Shown here one piece after another: positions 46,020 to 57,989 of a DNA stretch of 64,000 nucleotides. Where the stretch lies: positions 6,033,035-6,097,034 of the forward strand of contig NC_088649.1 of NCBI RefSeq assembly GCF_964019385.1. The letters run 5' to 3'. The notes under the pieces are model-generated. The model had not been told where the DNA came from, did no database searches, and worked only from the letters and a program-made list of their open reading frames with translations. Both the position numbers and the translations under genes were made by a program. Position 1 is the first letter of the stretch. Each line of letters starts with the position of its first letter. This DNA is from Sycon ciliatum (Eukaryota; Porifera; Calcarea; Leucosolenida; Sycettidae).

Positions 46020-49000
46020 ATGGCAAACGAGGTTAGAGTATTAGATGGAGCGGAGGAATTGGAGGATTTCCTGAAAGTTGCCCTACCACGCGCTAGCTTT
46101 GTAACGAGGACCACAGAAAAACCGTTCTCAAACAGGTAAAAATGAATTTGAAGACACCACTGCAGCTGTACTTATGGTTGATAAATATGGTGGCACGGTA
46201 AAGACACACCTGGCAAGATGGCGGTAAACACACGCCTGCCCACACACGCTCTCTAGGCTGCAAAGTTCTGGCACAGAGCTCTCCTTCTCACCACCACCAC
46301 CATCAGTTCGCGCCTGGCGCCTGGTCGATGCATGGTTGGCGGTATCCGGCATAGCAGGCTGGTACATCAAGTAGTGCATGGCACATAGCAAATGACACAG
46401 CAACGACATAGCTCGATTGCGACGTACGTTTCGTCCCCGCTGGACTCATCAGGCAATCTTCTTCTTGGATGTCTTCACACGGAGCTTGACTCGGGAGAAT
46501 GAATTTGAAGACACCACTGCAGCTGTACTTATGGTTGATAAATATGGTGGCACGGTAAAGGTACGTCGCAATCGAGCTATGTCGTTGCTGTGTCATCTGC
46601 TATGTGCCATGCACTACTTGATGTACCAGCCTGCTATGCCGGATACCGCCAACCATGCATCGACCAGGCGCCAGGCGCGAACTGATGGTGGTGGTGGTGA
46701 GAAGGAGAGCTCTGTGCCAGAACTTTGCAGCCTAGAGAGCGTGTGTGGGCAGGCGTGTGTTTACCGCCATCTTGCCAGGTGTGTCTTTACCGTGCCACCA
46801 TATTTATCAACCATAAGTACAGCTGCAGTGGTGTCTTCAAATTCATTCTCCCGAGTCAAGCTCCGTGTGAAGACATCCAAGAAGAAGATTGCCTGATGAG
46901 TCCAGCGGGGACGAAACGTAGACCCGGGTGCTCGAATCAGAAACGATTTGACAGGTGTGCAATTTCTCATCTGTAAATCTCAACAATGTCAGAATATACT
47001 TTTGGAGAGGCGATGGAACAGGGAAGAGAGTCTGGCTTGACCCACCCAGCAGGAATTCAGAACCTGGGTGCGCTACAACACAGCCTACAGTACGCAGTAA
47101 AATTGTCGTATTTCCTTCGGATTTTTTATTTGAAAATTGGGTGCTCGAATCAGAAACAGCGAACTCGTCAGATCGTCTCCGATTCAAGCACACAGGTCTA
47201 CCATCGTCTACGCTTGTTATGGCAGTTGAGGGCAGGGAGTAGTAACTTACTACTTCGTTTTTGAGAGCAAGATGGTCAGCGGAGCCGCAGATTCAGCAGT
47301 TCTTTGGCAGCACCGTACCGTAGACCCACATCCTCGAATCAAGGACCCAACAAAAAGTGGGTCGCGAGTATTTCAAAAACCGTTTACGGGCAGAGCTGAA
47401 ATTTGGCATACCGTTAGCGGGCCGTATGTTGATGGTATTTGTGAAAACTAAACGAAATCGGAATAAGTTTAGGTACAATTTCAAGCTGTTTCTGTTTTGG
47501 CACCCTGTGTCTCATTCGAGCACCCGGGTCTACGTCGCAATCGAGCTATGTCGTTGCTGTGTCATCTGCTATGTGCCATGCACTACTTGATGTACCAGCC
47601 TGCTATGCCGGATACCGCCAACCATGCATCGACCAGGCGCCAGGCGCGAACTGATGGTGGTGGTGGTGAGAAGGAGAGCTCTGTGCCAGAACTTTGCAGC
47701 CTAGAGAGCGTGTGTGGGCAGGCGTGTGTTTACCGCCATCTTGCCAGGTGTGTCTTTACCGTGCCACCATATTTATCAACCATAAGTACAGCTGCAGTGG
47801 TGTCTTCAAATTCATTCTCCCGAGTCAAGCTCCGTGTGAAGACATCCAAGAAGAAGATTGCCTGATGAGTCCAGCGGGGACGAAACGTACGTCGCAATCG
47901 AGCTATGTCGTTGCTGTGTCATCTGCTATGTGCCATGCACTACTTGATGTACCAGCCTGCTATGCCGGATACCGCCAACCATGCATCGACCAGGCGCCAG
48001 GCGCGAACTGATGGTGGTGGTGGTGAGAAGGAGAGCTCTGTGCCAGAACTTTGCAGCCTAGAGAGCGTGTGTGGGCAGGCGTGTGTTTACCGCCATCTTG
48101 CCAGGTGTGTCTTTACCGTGCCACCATATTTATCAAACAGGTAAGACCCACCAAAACGGAGCACGAAAATGCTGTCTTCATCGTGTTTATGTTGGTTCCA
48201 AAGGAGCAGTGAGTCGTATAATTCATAGGTTTTGAAGAGAAGAATATGCAGTGTGCATTGCCCTACAGTAGTGCACAGTGCATTACAGCCCTGCTAGCGG
48301 ATACACGTAAATGCATTCACACTTGCATAGAGCGGGACGATTATAAATTAGTTTTGATATCCACTGCACCCATCCCACATACTGTAGTGTCGCGTATAAA
48401 AGGCATGACCTGTATAGAAGCATGACTCGAATAGAAGCCGATTTTTTGAAGCCCGCTGTAACACAGTTGGTTTGAATAGAAGCCGCTCCCTGTAAAGTAC
48501 ATGTGCGAGTACATGCGTGGCAGTATCCACTGCACAGTGCAGAATGATGTTGACGTAGAAGCATATTTCGAATAGAAGCATAACTTGAATAGAAGCATGG
48601 TTTGGACCCCGGTTTGCTGTTATACGCGACATTACGGTATTAGAAACATTGGAACGAAGTATGGCAAGGATGCATCAAAAAAATTGATGGTCATGCTGTC
48701 TGTTAGTTCGTTGAGCAGGGTACGAAACCTTACACCCAGGGTGCTGAATCATGTTTTGGGAATTAGGCTCTAATTTGATTCCCTGTTGAGCAAGAATACC
48801 TCACATCCACTGTATTCCAACACATAACTAACCATTTTCCAACGCATATCTTTGCAGTGTACATAGCGTCGTCACTGGATTAACAGTAATGACTGCTGGT
48901 ATAATTATAACGTCTCGTACATGTATGTGTGCTATGTCCACAAATGTTGCAGTGTTGAAGAGATCTTCAAGGAGGCCATTCTGCGTCCAAAGGGGTTCAT

Positions 49001-52000
49001 ATGGAGCCAGGAACGTGGCACGAGCTGTGCACCGATTCCTTTTGATGGAGTTCCGTTCGTCTGCTGTGGCTTTCGCATACTAGAATGTCAATTTGGGAAG
49101 CACAGGTAATGGAATTAAATGGGCAGGAAGAATCTGAATGTGATCTATTTCATGCAATTGCTAGTTATCAATGAGAACAGTTGTACTATCTCTTGATTCT
49201 TTTGCATCACCTTTGTCAGTGACCAAGTGTTGTTGTGTCGGTAACATTACAGGTGCCACACCACAAAATCCACCGAGTCCTCTGATGATGTAACGAGTTC
49301 AGCATCTGATCATTCTTACCCCAAAGCCTCAGCTGATAAGAAGAAGAAGAAGAGGATAAAACTCCAAGGTCAGAAGCATACCCAGAGTCATGGTTATCTT
49401 TTTGGTGCACATTGCTGTAAAGCTAGGCATCGGTTTTTTTTAATTGTTGTTCTACATGTCATCATGTCAACTGCTATACAAAGATACGAATAAGGAATCT
49501 TTGCCACTATCCAGCAGTAATGCACCCAGCTTATAGTTGTACTGCATGTTGATGTCACTGTGGTATGCCCTGTAATTCTTATAGGGACAAGAAAAATTGG
49601 ATGTGAGGCATCGTGCAACATTCGTCGCATTCTGCGACTCCCCGCTTATTCGGTTGACTCAACTGGTCTTTCTGCTTCCGCCTTGGTAAAAGCAAAAGCG
49701 GGTAAAGTGAAGGAGCTTAAGATATCTATTTTGGCTGCTCTCGATGCTGGCGACCTGTCCAAACTCAATGTGTGCGATCGGTGAGTTATACTAACATTAT
49801 AACATACCTTTTTATGTCATAGTGCGAAAGTAATTGATTGTGTACAGTGATCGGTAGTTCATGTATGAATGCCACACTTGCCATGTAAGGTACGTAGGCC
49901 AATTAACCCAGTTGTATGGTACCATAGTATGTGTAATGTACGTAGCTCTGCAGAATCACCAATAAAAAGTCTTTCACGTATGTGCATGCCCACTAGGTTT
50001 ATCGTGAGCTACCCAACTGAGGGTAGTCACAGTGGTCATGATGTCATTACCGAGAAAGGTAAACTCGCCAGCGAGCTCAGCCAAAGACTCAGTCAGTCGG
50101 TTATCGACCGAATTCTCCAACTCGTCGAGAGTGGTCTAGGAGATGGCCGGGCTATCCAGACCATGTTCAAAGTGGACTATAGGCATGTAAGTACTTCCAT
50201 AGAGAACAATCTTCAGTGCTCAATCACCCAATAGTCACTTGATAGCTTTCTGTACGCATTCTTGTTGCTGTGCACTGACCATTGTGGTTAGACGGTAGTT
50301 AATGCACGTGATAACTTCCTGTGATAAAGGGAAGGCAATCTCCTTTAATACGACCTATGTCGGATATGCATTGTCTACTGCCCAGGAATTTGGCCGGGCG
50401 TACCACCCAGAGCTAAAGGACATCCGCTCCCACATAGCCCTGGCTACCCATAAGCTGCAGCAATCTAGACTGGACCAGACTCAGATGGCTCACAAGGTGA
50501 GTATGGATACGAAGAGAAACGGTGTTCGTGCATTCTGTTATCAATTCTAACCTGCTTGGGTTACATCAGACATTTCCCAATTCAAGCGATACTACAATAT
50601 TTTCGCGAAGAATAAAATCAATACTGGAAGACCTGATATTTGAACGTCAATTAAAGTTAGCGATCTCTGCATTTTGTTGGTCAACGCAACGAGGTGAAAT
50701 GTAATGACTGTATACGTACATTTTTGCACATAACCTTAAGTGTTCGTTAACATTAGTGGTTTTACAGGAGTACCGATCCACCTGTTTTCTTTTCCTTCCA
50801 GGTGAAGGCATGGTCTGAGTCCCCCCGCCCACCTGCGCTTATGCAGTTCCGGCCATATGTGCCAGATTCAGAACCATCAGAGTGCAGTGCTGCACCAGCT
50901 CTTTCCTTGGAAGCTGAAAGTGACTTGGAACCCAGTGATGGAAGGTACATTATAATAATTATATGCTATTTAGTATCTATTTAATATGCCTGCAACTGCT
51001 CCTTGCAAGTGCTGATTGTAAGTGCGTGGGCTCAGAGCAGTACCAAAATTAACAACAGCCGGAATGCCCTAACAAAGCTTTGTTGGCCACTGACATTGGT
51101 AAGCGACTTTTGCCTTTCTGACAGAGACTTGTTGTAAACCTTGTGATGTTGTAAATTTCTGACACAGGTATAAGGGCAGCGGCGGCGGTGATGACGAACC
51201 GCTAGTGGATCCCGTGCCAGCCTCTTCACGCCTCCTGGTAATACACCAGGAGGTATGGCAAAGAGAGCTTCTAGTAAAGTATGGCGAGCTCGTTCTTATG
51301 GACGCTACATACCGCACAACGTGCTATGACCTGGCCTTGTTTTTCCTGGTTGTGCACACTAATACAGGCCACATCGTTGTGGCAGGTAAGTGGCTTGCAA
51401 TGATGGAGAGTACAAGACTTCAATTACTGTTCACGATTCATGGTTCCTCTCAGTTGTCTTTTTGGCTTGGAATGATGGAGAGCACAAGACTTCAATTACT
51501 GTTCATGATTCATGGTTCCTCTCAGTTGTCTTTTTGGGCTTGGCACCCTCAAAGAACATGAGTCTTCTTTCACCTTTTTTAAGTCTTGCAAAGGAATAGC
51601 AGTTTTCCTGTCTGGTTTAATTTCACTGTGTGTAGAATTCTGTGTGCAATCCGAGAAACACGCTGATATAGCTGAAGCTCTCACTATAATCAAGCAACGG
51701 ACTCCGTCTTGGAAACCTAAATTCTTTATGACGGATTATTCCCAGGCTGAGATGCTTGCACTGGAGGAGGTAATTAGATTGATTTATTTAGAATTTTTGG
51801 AGGTGTGTGCAATATTAAACCGGCTCACCTTTGTGCATAGTTCAGTACGGTTATTGTTTTCATTATTATAAGCTTGTTCGCGTTGGCATCACCAAGCAAG
51901 CTATGGTTGTTGGTTAGGTATGATTACCATATGAGAATTTAAAAAATAAATGAGTAGGAGGTCCTCGTGGTGACAGTAATTTTTCTTCTGACTTTTCCCG

Positions 52001-55000
52001 CTTGCATCTTTCCCTCAAACCAATGATTAAGTAATATTTGAAGTTTGTAACATGGAATTGTGGGCACGAGTTATGCGATCGAGTCCACCAACTAAACCAG
52101 ATTTTTAACAGTCAGACGTGCACAATCTAGCACAAAACTGACAAGTGCCCACACTTTCCATGTTCCAAATTTTTCCTTGGCTCACCATCAGAGTTCTTCT
52201 AGTAGTAGAAGGTCATTATTTTTCCAGCAATCTTATTTTCCGCATGTATTCGCATGTTTCTACGTATCTTTGTGTGCTTGATGGAACTATAGGTTTTCCC
52301 TGGAGGGAGGATATTTCTCTGTGACTTCCACAGAGAGCAGGCTTGGCAGCGCTGGACCAAAGACCGTTCCCACGGCCTAAGTGATGATGAAGCCGTAACA
52401 CTGCTAGAAAGCTTGCGACAATTGGCTTATGCTTCACCGTGTCGAGAGGCGGGGCAATCTCCAGAAAAGTATGAGATTGAACATCTTGAGCCTTTGCATT
52501 TGTAGAGTTTTTCGCTAATTCAAGTTTTGAGTTCCCCTGATGTTGCAAATGCTTTGTGGTATGTGCGTATAATACCATGGATTTGCTCCTGTGTTTCAGA
52601 CACTACCGTGAAGCGGAATCAAAGCTACGTAGTCTTGATGTGTGGTGCGCCAATAAGCACGTGCGAAGTTGGCTGAATTCCAAATGGCTCTCAATCCCAG
52701 AGGTACATTTGTGTTATTATTATTATATTAGAGATCCTGCAGCGCAAATGCGACATTACTATTGCATATTGCATAACTAAGCTCTGGCTGCTTCTCGACA
52801 ATGTGCTGAACAATGCTCTTTAGAGCACGGGAATATTCGGAAGCGCACATACCATTTGGTTTTCAGTTTCTTCTTTCTGACACCCGGTTTGTTTTCAAAT
52901 AAAGGCGAAGATCAGCAGTAGTAGTAGCAGCAGTAGTAGTAGTAGTAGTAGTAGTAGGAATAGTTATTAAATTTTGATTGATTAGTTTTTATTGATTAGT
53001 GTGTCCGGAGTTGGATGGCTCGGAGGGTAGAATGTACTTGGTTGTATCTGAGAGTGTTCGGTATTGTGTTCTATTTCATACAGCGGTGGGCCAGGGCATG
53101 GACAGAGCGTGAATACCACCACAACGTGTTTACGAACAATGGGATCGAGGCCCAAAACAAGGTTCGCATATTTGGCATAGCGGATTAAGCCGGACTGTGC
53201 ACATGCACATGTCCCTGTGTTTATCTAGTTACATCCGAGATTGACTACTAGTATGTCACCGAGTGTTTGTTTCTTAGATGTAAGGCAATTATTCGTGTCA
53301 ATACAAACATGTTCTCTTTTCTCACAATTATATCTATTCTTATCTGATTGTCTTCTTTGAAAGGTCCTCAAATATGCCTTCCTTAAAAGTAACAACGGCA
53401 AGAAAAGGACGCTTAGTGATACCTTTACCATCATTATTGAGCAGTTCCTACCTGAGCAGCGAGATAAGAACCTGAAGAAGAATATCATGCAGCTGAGCTC
53501 CTTCCGAAGGTAAACGTCTTCACTGTTATGACCATATCCACATTTCACGTCACTGGCATCTAAATTGTACACCCCAACTCCTCTGTTTGGACACCCAATG
53601 TACAGTACATGTACTGCTTTACCTCTGTACGGGAACTGTTATTTGCGTTGTGTTTCTTCAGGTACAACGACTACGTACCCGTATACCTACGCGACCGGCC
53701 CAGGAATGTCATCCTGCACTGCATGGAACGCGAGCAGTCTTCTCAGGAGTACTTGCCAGGTAGGTCTTTCCTTGTTGAGTGCCCACAAAACGAGGTAACG
53801 AGAGCCTGTTTTCGCTGTAATTGTTCGTTATTATAACGCTTCACGCTCTGACCGATCGCCAGGCCTCATGTTCATTGTACCTAGTAGGCTTTGGTTTGAA
53901 ATATTGTCCATAATCTGTACTGCATATGCATCTCCTTGATCTCAGAGTTGCAACAAACAAGCCTCGCTCCACTTTTGTGCTGTGCAGGTCATGGATGTAT
54001 GAAAATCTGTCACGGTTTCACATGTATTCTAGCAAAAGGAACTTAAGAAAGTCCATATTGAGTCACCCATGCACCAATCCCTTTAAGAACTACTTATCAT
54101 TATTTTCTCCTCTTTCCCTGTAGAGAATGTTGAAGCTGTTGGGGATCACCAGTATAATGTCAAGTCATTTGGGAGGACTCGTCTCGTTAGCTTTGAAACA
54201 CCCTCATGTTCTTGCGAGGACTGGAATCTGAGAGCCCTACCGTGCAAACATATGTTTGCCGTATTCAAGAATGTACCCGGCTGCAGCTGGGAGTCGCTGC
54301 CCGAGACGTACCGCTCCAGCCCCAAAATGACACTAGACATCGATCTTGGAGATGGTGAGGTTCATTCAGAAGATTTGGAAGTGCCCGAGCAGGTGAACAA
54401 CTCGCATGAAGTTGGAGCCCAGCTGTCAGATCCAGTTTCAAATGAAATTCCTTTACACAGGGTAAGTTTGTTTATAGCTTGTTGTGCTTTTTGAGCCTTT
54501 TTCCCTTGCATATAATCGCCTGAAAGAAAATCATTGAGTAACATTTTTACAAAGGCTACGTGGAGACAATAATCTTAATAATAATGCATTGCGTGAAACT
54601 ATAGGCGCGCTATGATAGCATGGGACATTATATCCGTTGCTATGACTGTGATATGAGTGCGCCTATTGCATAATTAACGTTTGAAAACTTGTACATTATA
54701 TTCTCCGACAATTCTGATCTTTCTATTAATTTTTTTTAAATTTGCGACTACTTTCCTTTTGTACAGACACAACAGCAACAAAACCAACTCTCTGCAAGGC
54801 AAGCACGAAACATGCTCAAAGTAATCGATGCACAGACCTTCGTCTGTACAGACTCAAGTGCTCTAAAAAATCTCTGCGCTCAACTGGAGAAGCTGTCAGA
54901 AGAACTTGCGAAAAGTCTGCCCACTGATGAGTCTGGCTTGGTTATCCAAGAGGGTATGTATAGTGTCGTTAATCAAGATAAAAAATTGTCGATTCCGCAG

Positions 55001-56424
55001 ATATGGATCTTGTGTGTGCTAGTGAGCTGGTTTCATAAAGGTTTGTTGTTCGCTAGACTTTGATGTAATAGGCCTGGCCAGTCACTTGAGTTCCGCAAAT
55101 GCCACCTAACAAGTCTAAATAGCTAGCTATCCAAAGCCGATAGAGTACTGTTTGTGCTATTCTGTATGATTTCCTGCACAGCGTCTTCATTCACCTTGAA
55201 CCAACACTTTAGCGCCAGGCGCAGACTGCACGAAACACATAGCACTGCTGTCCCTGATCCAGCCTTGGAGTCAGGGCATGCCAAGCGTGGTCGACCTGCA
55301 GTCGAAAGACACCTCAGGTGTCGTGTCGGAGTTTCCGGAGAGACTGAGCGGAGGCAGTTCCTACAAGCTCAACAGCGTGAGAAAGGTGTGTGGTAGGCTT
55401 TCCTTTCCCCAGTTAATTTCATTTGCTGCCTTCCCCACTTAATTACATTTTCTTGTACGTTCTAGATGTACGTTTCCCCCCTATTATAATTCACGCGTTA
55501 TTTTCCTTGCCAATTTATGCCTCAAACATTTCTTACAGCCTCGACAAGACCTGGTTCCGTCACATTGACAGCATTGACGGGAAGTAGTTCAATACAACAG
55601 GCTGCAGCTCCCGAACGTAAGTGGCGATGTCTTCAGTGTGCATCTGTACACTGTACAGCCATTGGTGTTGCTCGGTGTAATCCACTCCAATAATCTATAA
55701 TAAGTATCTGTTCATCCATATCATGTTTTGATTTTGTGTCCAGCTGCCCCATGAGAGCAAAATCATGCTAATGTGTTTGTGTGTGTGGGTGTGTATGTAT
55801 GTGTGTGTGTACGTATGTGCTTGCGTGTTCGTGTGTGTCAACATATTACAGCTGCGCGTTTACTTCACTCTGCAGGAGCCACGTTGTATCCAATGCCTGC
55901 TACGTCTGTACCAGTATTCGCAACAGATAGGCTACAGCAAAGGACAAGATGCAATACAGGTATGCTCGTTTTTGTTTGCAGTATCCTCACAATTTTCCCT
56001 ATTTCAGTTTTAAATCGGCATCGAGGTGACAGAGTTCATCGTTCATTTGTGAAATAATCAAATAAAGCTTTCGGGTTTGTTCATGTCCTGTAGCTTGTAA
56101 TTTATTTTTCTTCGCATATGTTGCACCTGCAGAATGGTAAAAATTGTGTTCTCTTGCATTAGTAATATTATGCTAGGCTACAACACTGTGTGTGCATGTT
56201 TGTGTGTGTGTGTGTGTGTGTGCATGTTTGTGTGTGTGTGTGTATTTGTATTTATGTGTGTTGTAGGTCCGCAGCAGCCTAAGTGCTGTAACCCCAGCTG
56301 CGCATTTCCGCAGCTACCGACCAAGCCGTGCCGCAACAACAACTGCTCTCATGTGTTTCACCATGTTTGCAGTACGCACGACATGAGAACATACTGCAGG
56401 CATTGTCGTGTGAACGATTGGTGA
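46020..56424 (+). CDS. 20-exon MULE-type DDE transposase with SWIM zinc finger
   Basis: Exons: 46020-46135, 48953-49105, 49253-49368, 49585-49780, 49997-50186, 50386-50496, 50802-50944, 51168-51385, 51636-51769, 52293-52468, 52600-52702, 53084-53161, 53364-53509, 53662-53759, 54124-54461, 54767-54953, 55182-55385, 55539-55616, 55876-55959, 56267-56424; 3027 nt, 1008 codons, no internal stop, all GT-AG and all phases fit. Catalytic triad: D387 (LVLMDATYRTT), D448 (PKFFMTDYSQAE), E574 (NNGIEAQNK), with the MULE CDFHREQAW motif between. SWIM finger CxCx9CxH at 688-702 (CSCEDWNLRALPCKH). A Cys/His-rich C-terminus (957-1008) looks like a second zinc-binding module. The N-terminus (FKEAILRPKGFIWSQE, ILECQFGKHR) matches the FAR1-like DNA-binding part of this family. 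Unusually intron-rich for a transposase; intact and probably functional. Related proteins are often annotated as ZSWIM-like. Confidence 0.88.
46415..46458 (-). ncRNA. Hammerhead ribozyme, family 1 (inverted monomer)
   Basis: Minus strand copy identical in core to 47856-47899: GATTGC, CTGATGA, GTCC-AGCGG-GGAC, GAAAC, GTAC, GTC, GCAATC. Complete. Confidence 0.9.
46887..47542 (+). ncRNA. Hammerhead ribozyme, family 1, split by a 610-bp insertion
   Basis: The 5' portion (stem I GATTGC, CTGATGA, stem II, GAAACGTA) ends at 46920; the 3' portion (TACGTC|GCAATC) begins at 47531. The element 46921-47530 is inserted in the stem III loop, so this copy cannot fold locally. Confidence 0.85.
46921..47530. 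mobile_element. 610-bp inverted-repeat element nested in the ribozyme
   Basis: Ends GACCCGGGTGCTCGAAT / ATTCGAGCACCCGGGTC, flanked by TA (46919-46920, 47531-47532). Inner copies of GGGTGCTCGAATCAGAAAC (near 47139) and GACCCACATCCTCGAATC (near 47322) suggest it is itself composite. Non-coding. Confidence 0.85.
47856..47899 (+). ncRNA. Hammerhead ribozyme, family 1 (monomer junction)
   Basis: Stem I GATTGC (47856-47861) with GCAATC (47894-47899), six pairs; core CTGATGA 47862-47868; stem II GTCC/GGAC (47869-47872/47878-47881) with loop AGCGG; GAAA 47882-47885; a minimal stem III closed by A-U and C-G around GTAC; GTC 47891-47893 as cleavage triplet. All conserved core bases of a type I hammerhead are present. 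Cleavage would release exactly the 357-nt monomer. Confidence 0.92.
48384..48640. mobile_element. MITE J in intron 1 of the MULE gene
   Basis: The left end GTGTCGCGTATAA and the right end TTATACGCGACAT are inverted, with TA on both sides. The inside repeats GAATAGAAGC several times. A related degenerate sequence (GGCTTCTATTC words) lies at 25085-25250. Confidence 0.75.
51391..51536. repeat. 82-bp tandem duplication in an intron
   Basis: TGGCTTGCAATGATGGAGAG..CAGTTGTCTTTT occurs twice between exons 8 and 9 of the MULE gene. Confidence 0.9.
52916..52957. repeat. (AGT)n microsatellite
   Basis: Trinucleotide GTA repeats within an intron of the MULE gene. Confidence 0.95.
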
Positions 56425-57640
56425 TGCATGCTTGGGCGTTGGTGCGTATGCCGTATCCATGCCATCGACACGTGGACTTATGTCCCCACGTGACTAGATT
56501 GCAGGAATGATAATGAAGAGAGATAAAGACGAACACATCGTTTCTTTCCTTCTTGACTGCTAGTACTGTATACACCTAATGCTGATAGTGATGGGAGTGC
56601 TGGGAGGGTACAATCCACAAACTGAGGGTTGGCGGTTCGTTAAATGTCTCCTGCAATCAAGTAGAATTGACGGTTCCAATAGCCCTGCCATATCCCTTCA
56701 GTCGGCAGCTGGACACCAATAGAGGCTATGCGATTACAATATCAATAATTGATATGTGTGGGCCAAGTCGCGGCATAGCGATCGAATAGCGACTCGCGCT
56801 GTATACTGACCATTCGTTCCACAAAACGCATATCCACTTGCGGCAAAGACGATCTTGGAAATATACTGTTGTGCAAGTCTGCAGGCGAAATTAATGTGCC
56901 TATCATTTCGCACATCTCCTCTTGCTTCACGGCCCTATTATGTCTGGCCACAAATCATGACAGTCATGATGATATGTTGCTATGCTCTCTTGCACCGCAT
57001 CGAGTAGACCAATTCTCAAGCAGCACGAGTTAAAATCCTCAGATATCAGGCACATGAATTGAGGTGATTCTCTGGCAATGGGACAATTCTGGTACGTTTG
57101 CATGTTCAGCATGGTCCCTTCTCCAGGAGACGTGTCTGACGCCTCGCGCCTATTCATACAATGATTTCCCTGCATATAGTTCATGTACTGGTGCGTCACG
57201 GCCACACATATCTTGCATCAAAAACTTCCGCCGCTCCATAACAATGCCAGATTTTCGGGTAATCGAAAAAGCACAGCTCCATTTCAAGCTCCAAGGCAGA
57301 CAGTCCTGCAACTCGCACAGCATCAACTGCAAAGCTACCACGATGTTCTTAGGCTTGACATCTGCCAACGACAAAGCTCTTTTAATTCTTTTACCAGAGC
57401 CAACAGACGGAGGAAGAACCATCTAAATAATTACCGGTAATTGCAGTTGGCGCAATGCATAATCACAATCAGTTCGTATCATTATTAATTTTTCTCCTTC
57501 AACAAATTCTCTCTAGACGAGATAAGAAAAATACGGTATGCATACGGTACATACACCAGACTACTTCGTACAGTGTGTGTACTTCATGCGACTGATTCAG
57601 GTTGCTCATCCGTCTGACCTTGCAATGGCCACGGCCAAGT
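56425..57640. other. 3' non-coding part of the MULE transposon
   Basis: No exons with good splice support after the stop at 56424; short ORFs on both strands are not recognised. A second gene of the element cannot be excluded. Confidence 0.4.
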
Positions 57641-57787
57641 GTCCTACACCAGGCAACGAGCTTCCCGGTCGGTATCGCGGACCGCTGCGACGCGGCCACG
57701 TACGAAGGCTTGGCTGTGACGTTTCTTTTTTTATGAAAGAAAATCTGCAAAAATAGATAAGCTTGTCCCTTAATTTTAGTCCTACCC

Positions 57788-57989
57788 TGTAGATGGCGAG
57801 TGATGCGAGGTGCAGGACTAGTAGTTTGCGCAGTGATGAGATGGAGATGCGCTCTCACCAGGAAATGGTCGCTGATGTCACAGGGAATAACACTGCAAGC
57901 GGAGACGTTGGTGGGATCTGAAAGAACAAGGTCGATCACAGTTCCATGGGGATGCTCTGGTGTGACACGTGTTGGGAAGATGTATGTAA
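57788..57989 (-). pseudogene. LINE endonuclease, C-terminal part
   Basis: The minus strand encodes FPTRVTPEHPHGTVIDLVLSD, then ISDHFLVRAHLHL; the SDH motif is the conserved end of APE-type LINE endonucleases. It runs into the MULE terminus at 57787 and continues at 45644. Confidence 0.8.

Larger units (their letters stand above)
46140..48133 (+). mobile_element. Retrozyme-like hammerhead element, multimeric, with TSD
   Basis: Built from 357-nt monomers that end at hammerhead cleavage sites: one full monomer 46568-46920 plus 47533-47536 (interrupted), one full monomer 47537-47893, and a truncated third from 47894. The left part (46140-46560) is the same sequence in reverse orientation, about 1.2 monomers. 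CAAACAGGTAA occurs at 46129-46139 and 48134-48144. No protein coding evident; ORFs are shared between monomers by repetition. The tandem organisation with hammerheads at the junctions and a target duplication is what defines animal retrozymes, which move as circular RNAs via a LINE or PLE reverse transcriptase (family knowledge). Confidence 0.85.
45645..57787 (+). mobile_element. 12.1-kb MULE-type DNA transposon
   Basis: The left terminus (45645 on) and the right terminus (to 57787) share ~140-bp inverted repeats: GGGACAAGCTTATCTATTTTTGC, the CACAGCCAAGCCTTCGTACG block and GGCCGTGGCCATTGCA are present at both ends in opposite orientation. The 9-bp direct repeat TGTAGATGG lies at 45636-45644 and 57788-57796, typical for MULEs. 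Deleting the element plus one repeat restores the LINE reading frame (RHLHRMDFES). It contains a 20-exon transposase gene, a retrozyme-like insertion and a MITE. The outermost ~15 bp of the two ends differ by small indels. Confidence 0.88.

Noticed and set aside
46417..48144. Repeated ORFs (MSLLCHLLCAMHYLMYQP...) in the retrozyme region
   Set aside because: The same frame recurs only because the monomer is repeated; no family similarity and monomers are defined by ribozyme junctions.
54917..54945. CTGATGAG word in exon 16 of the MULE gene
   Set aside because: No downstream CGAAAC and no paired stems.
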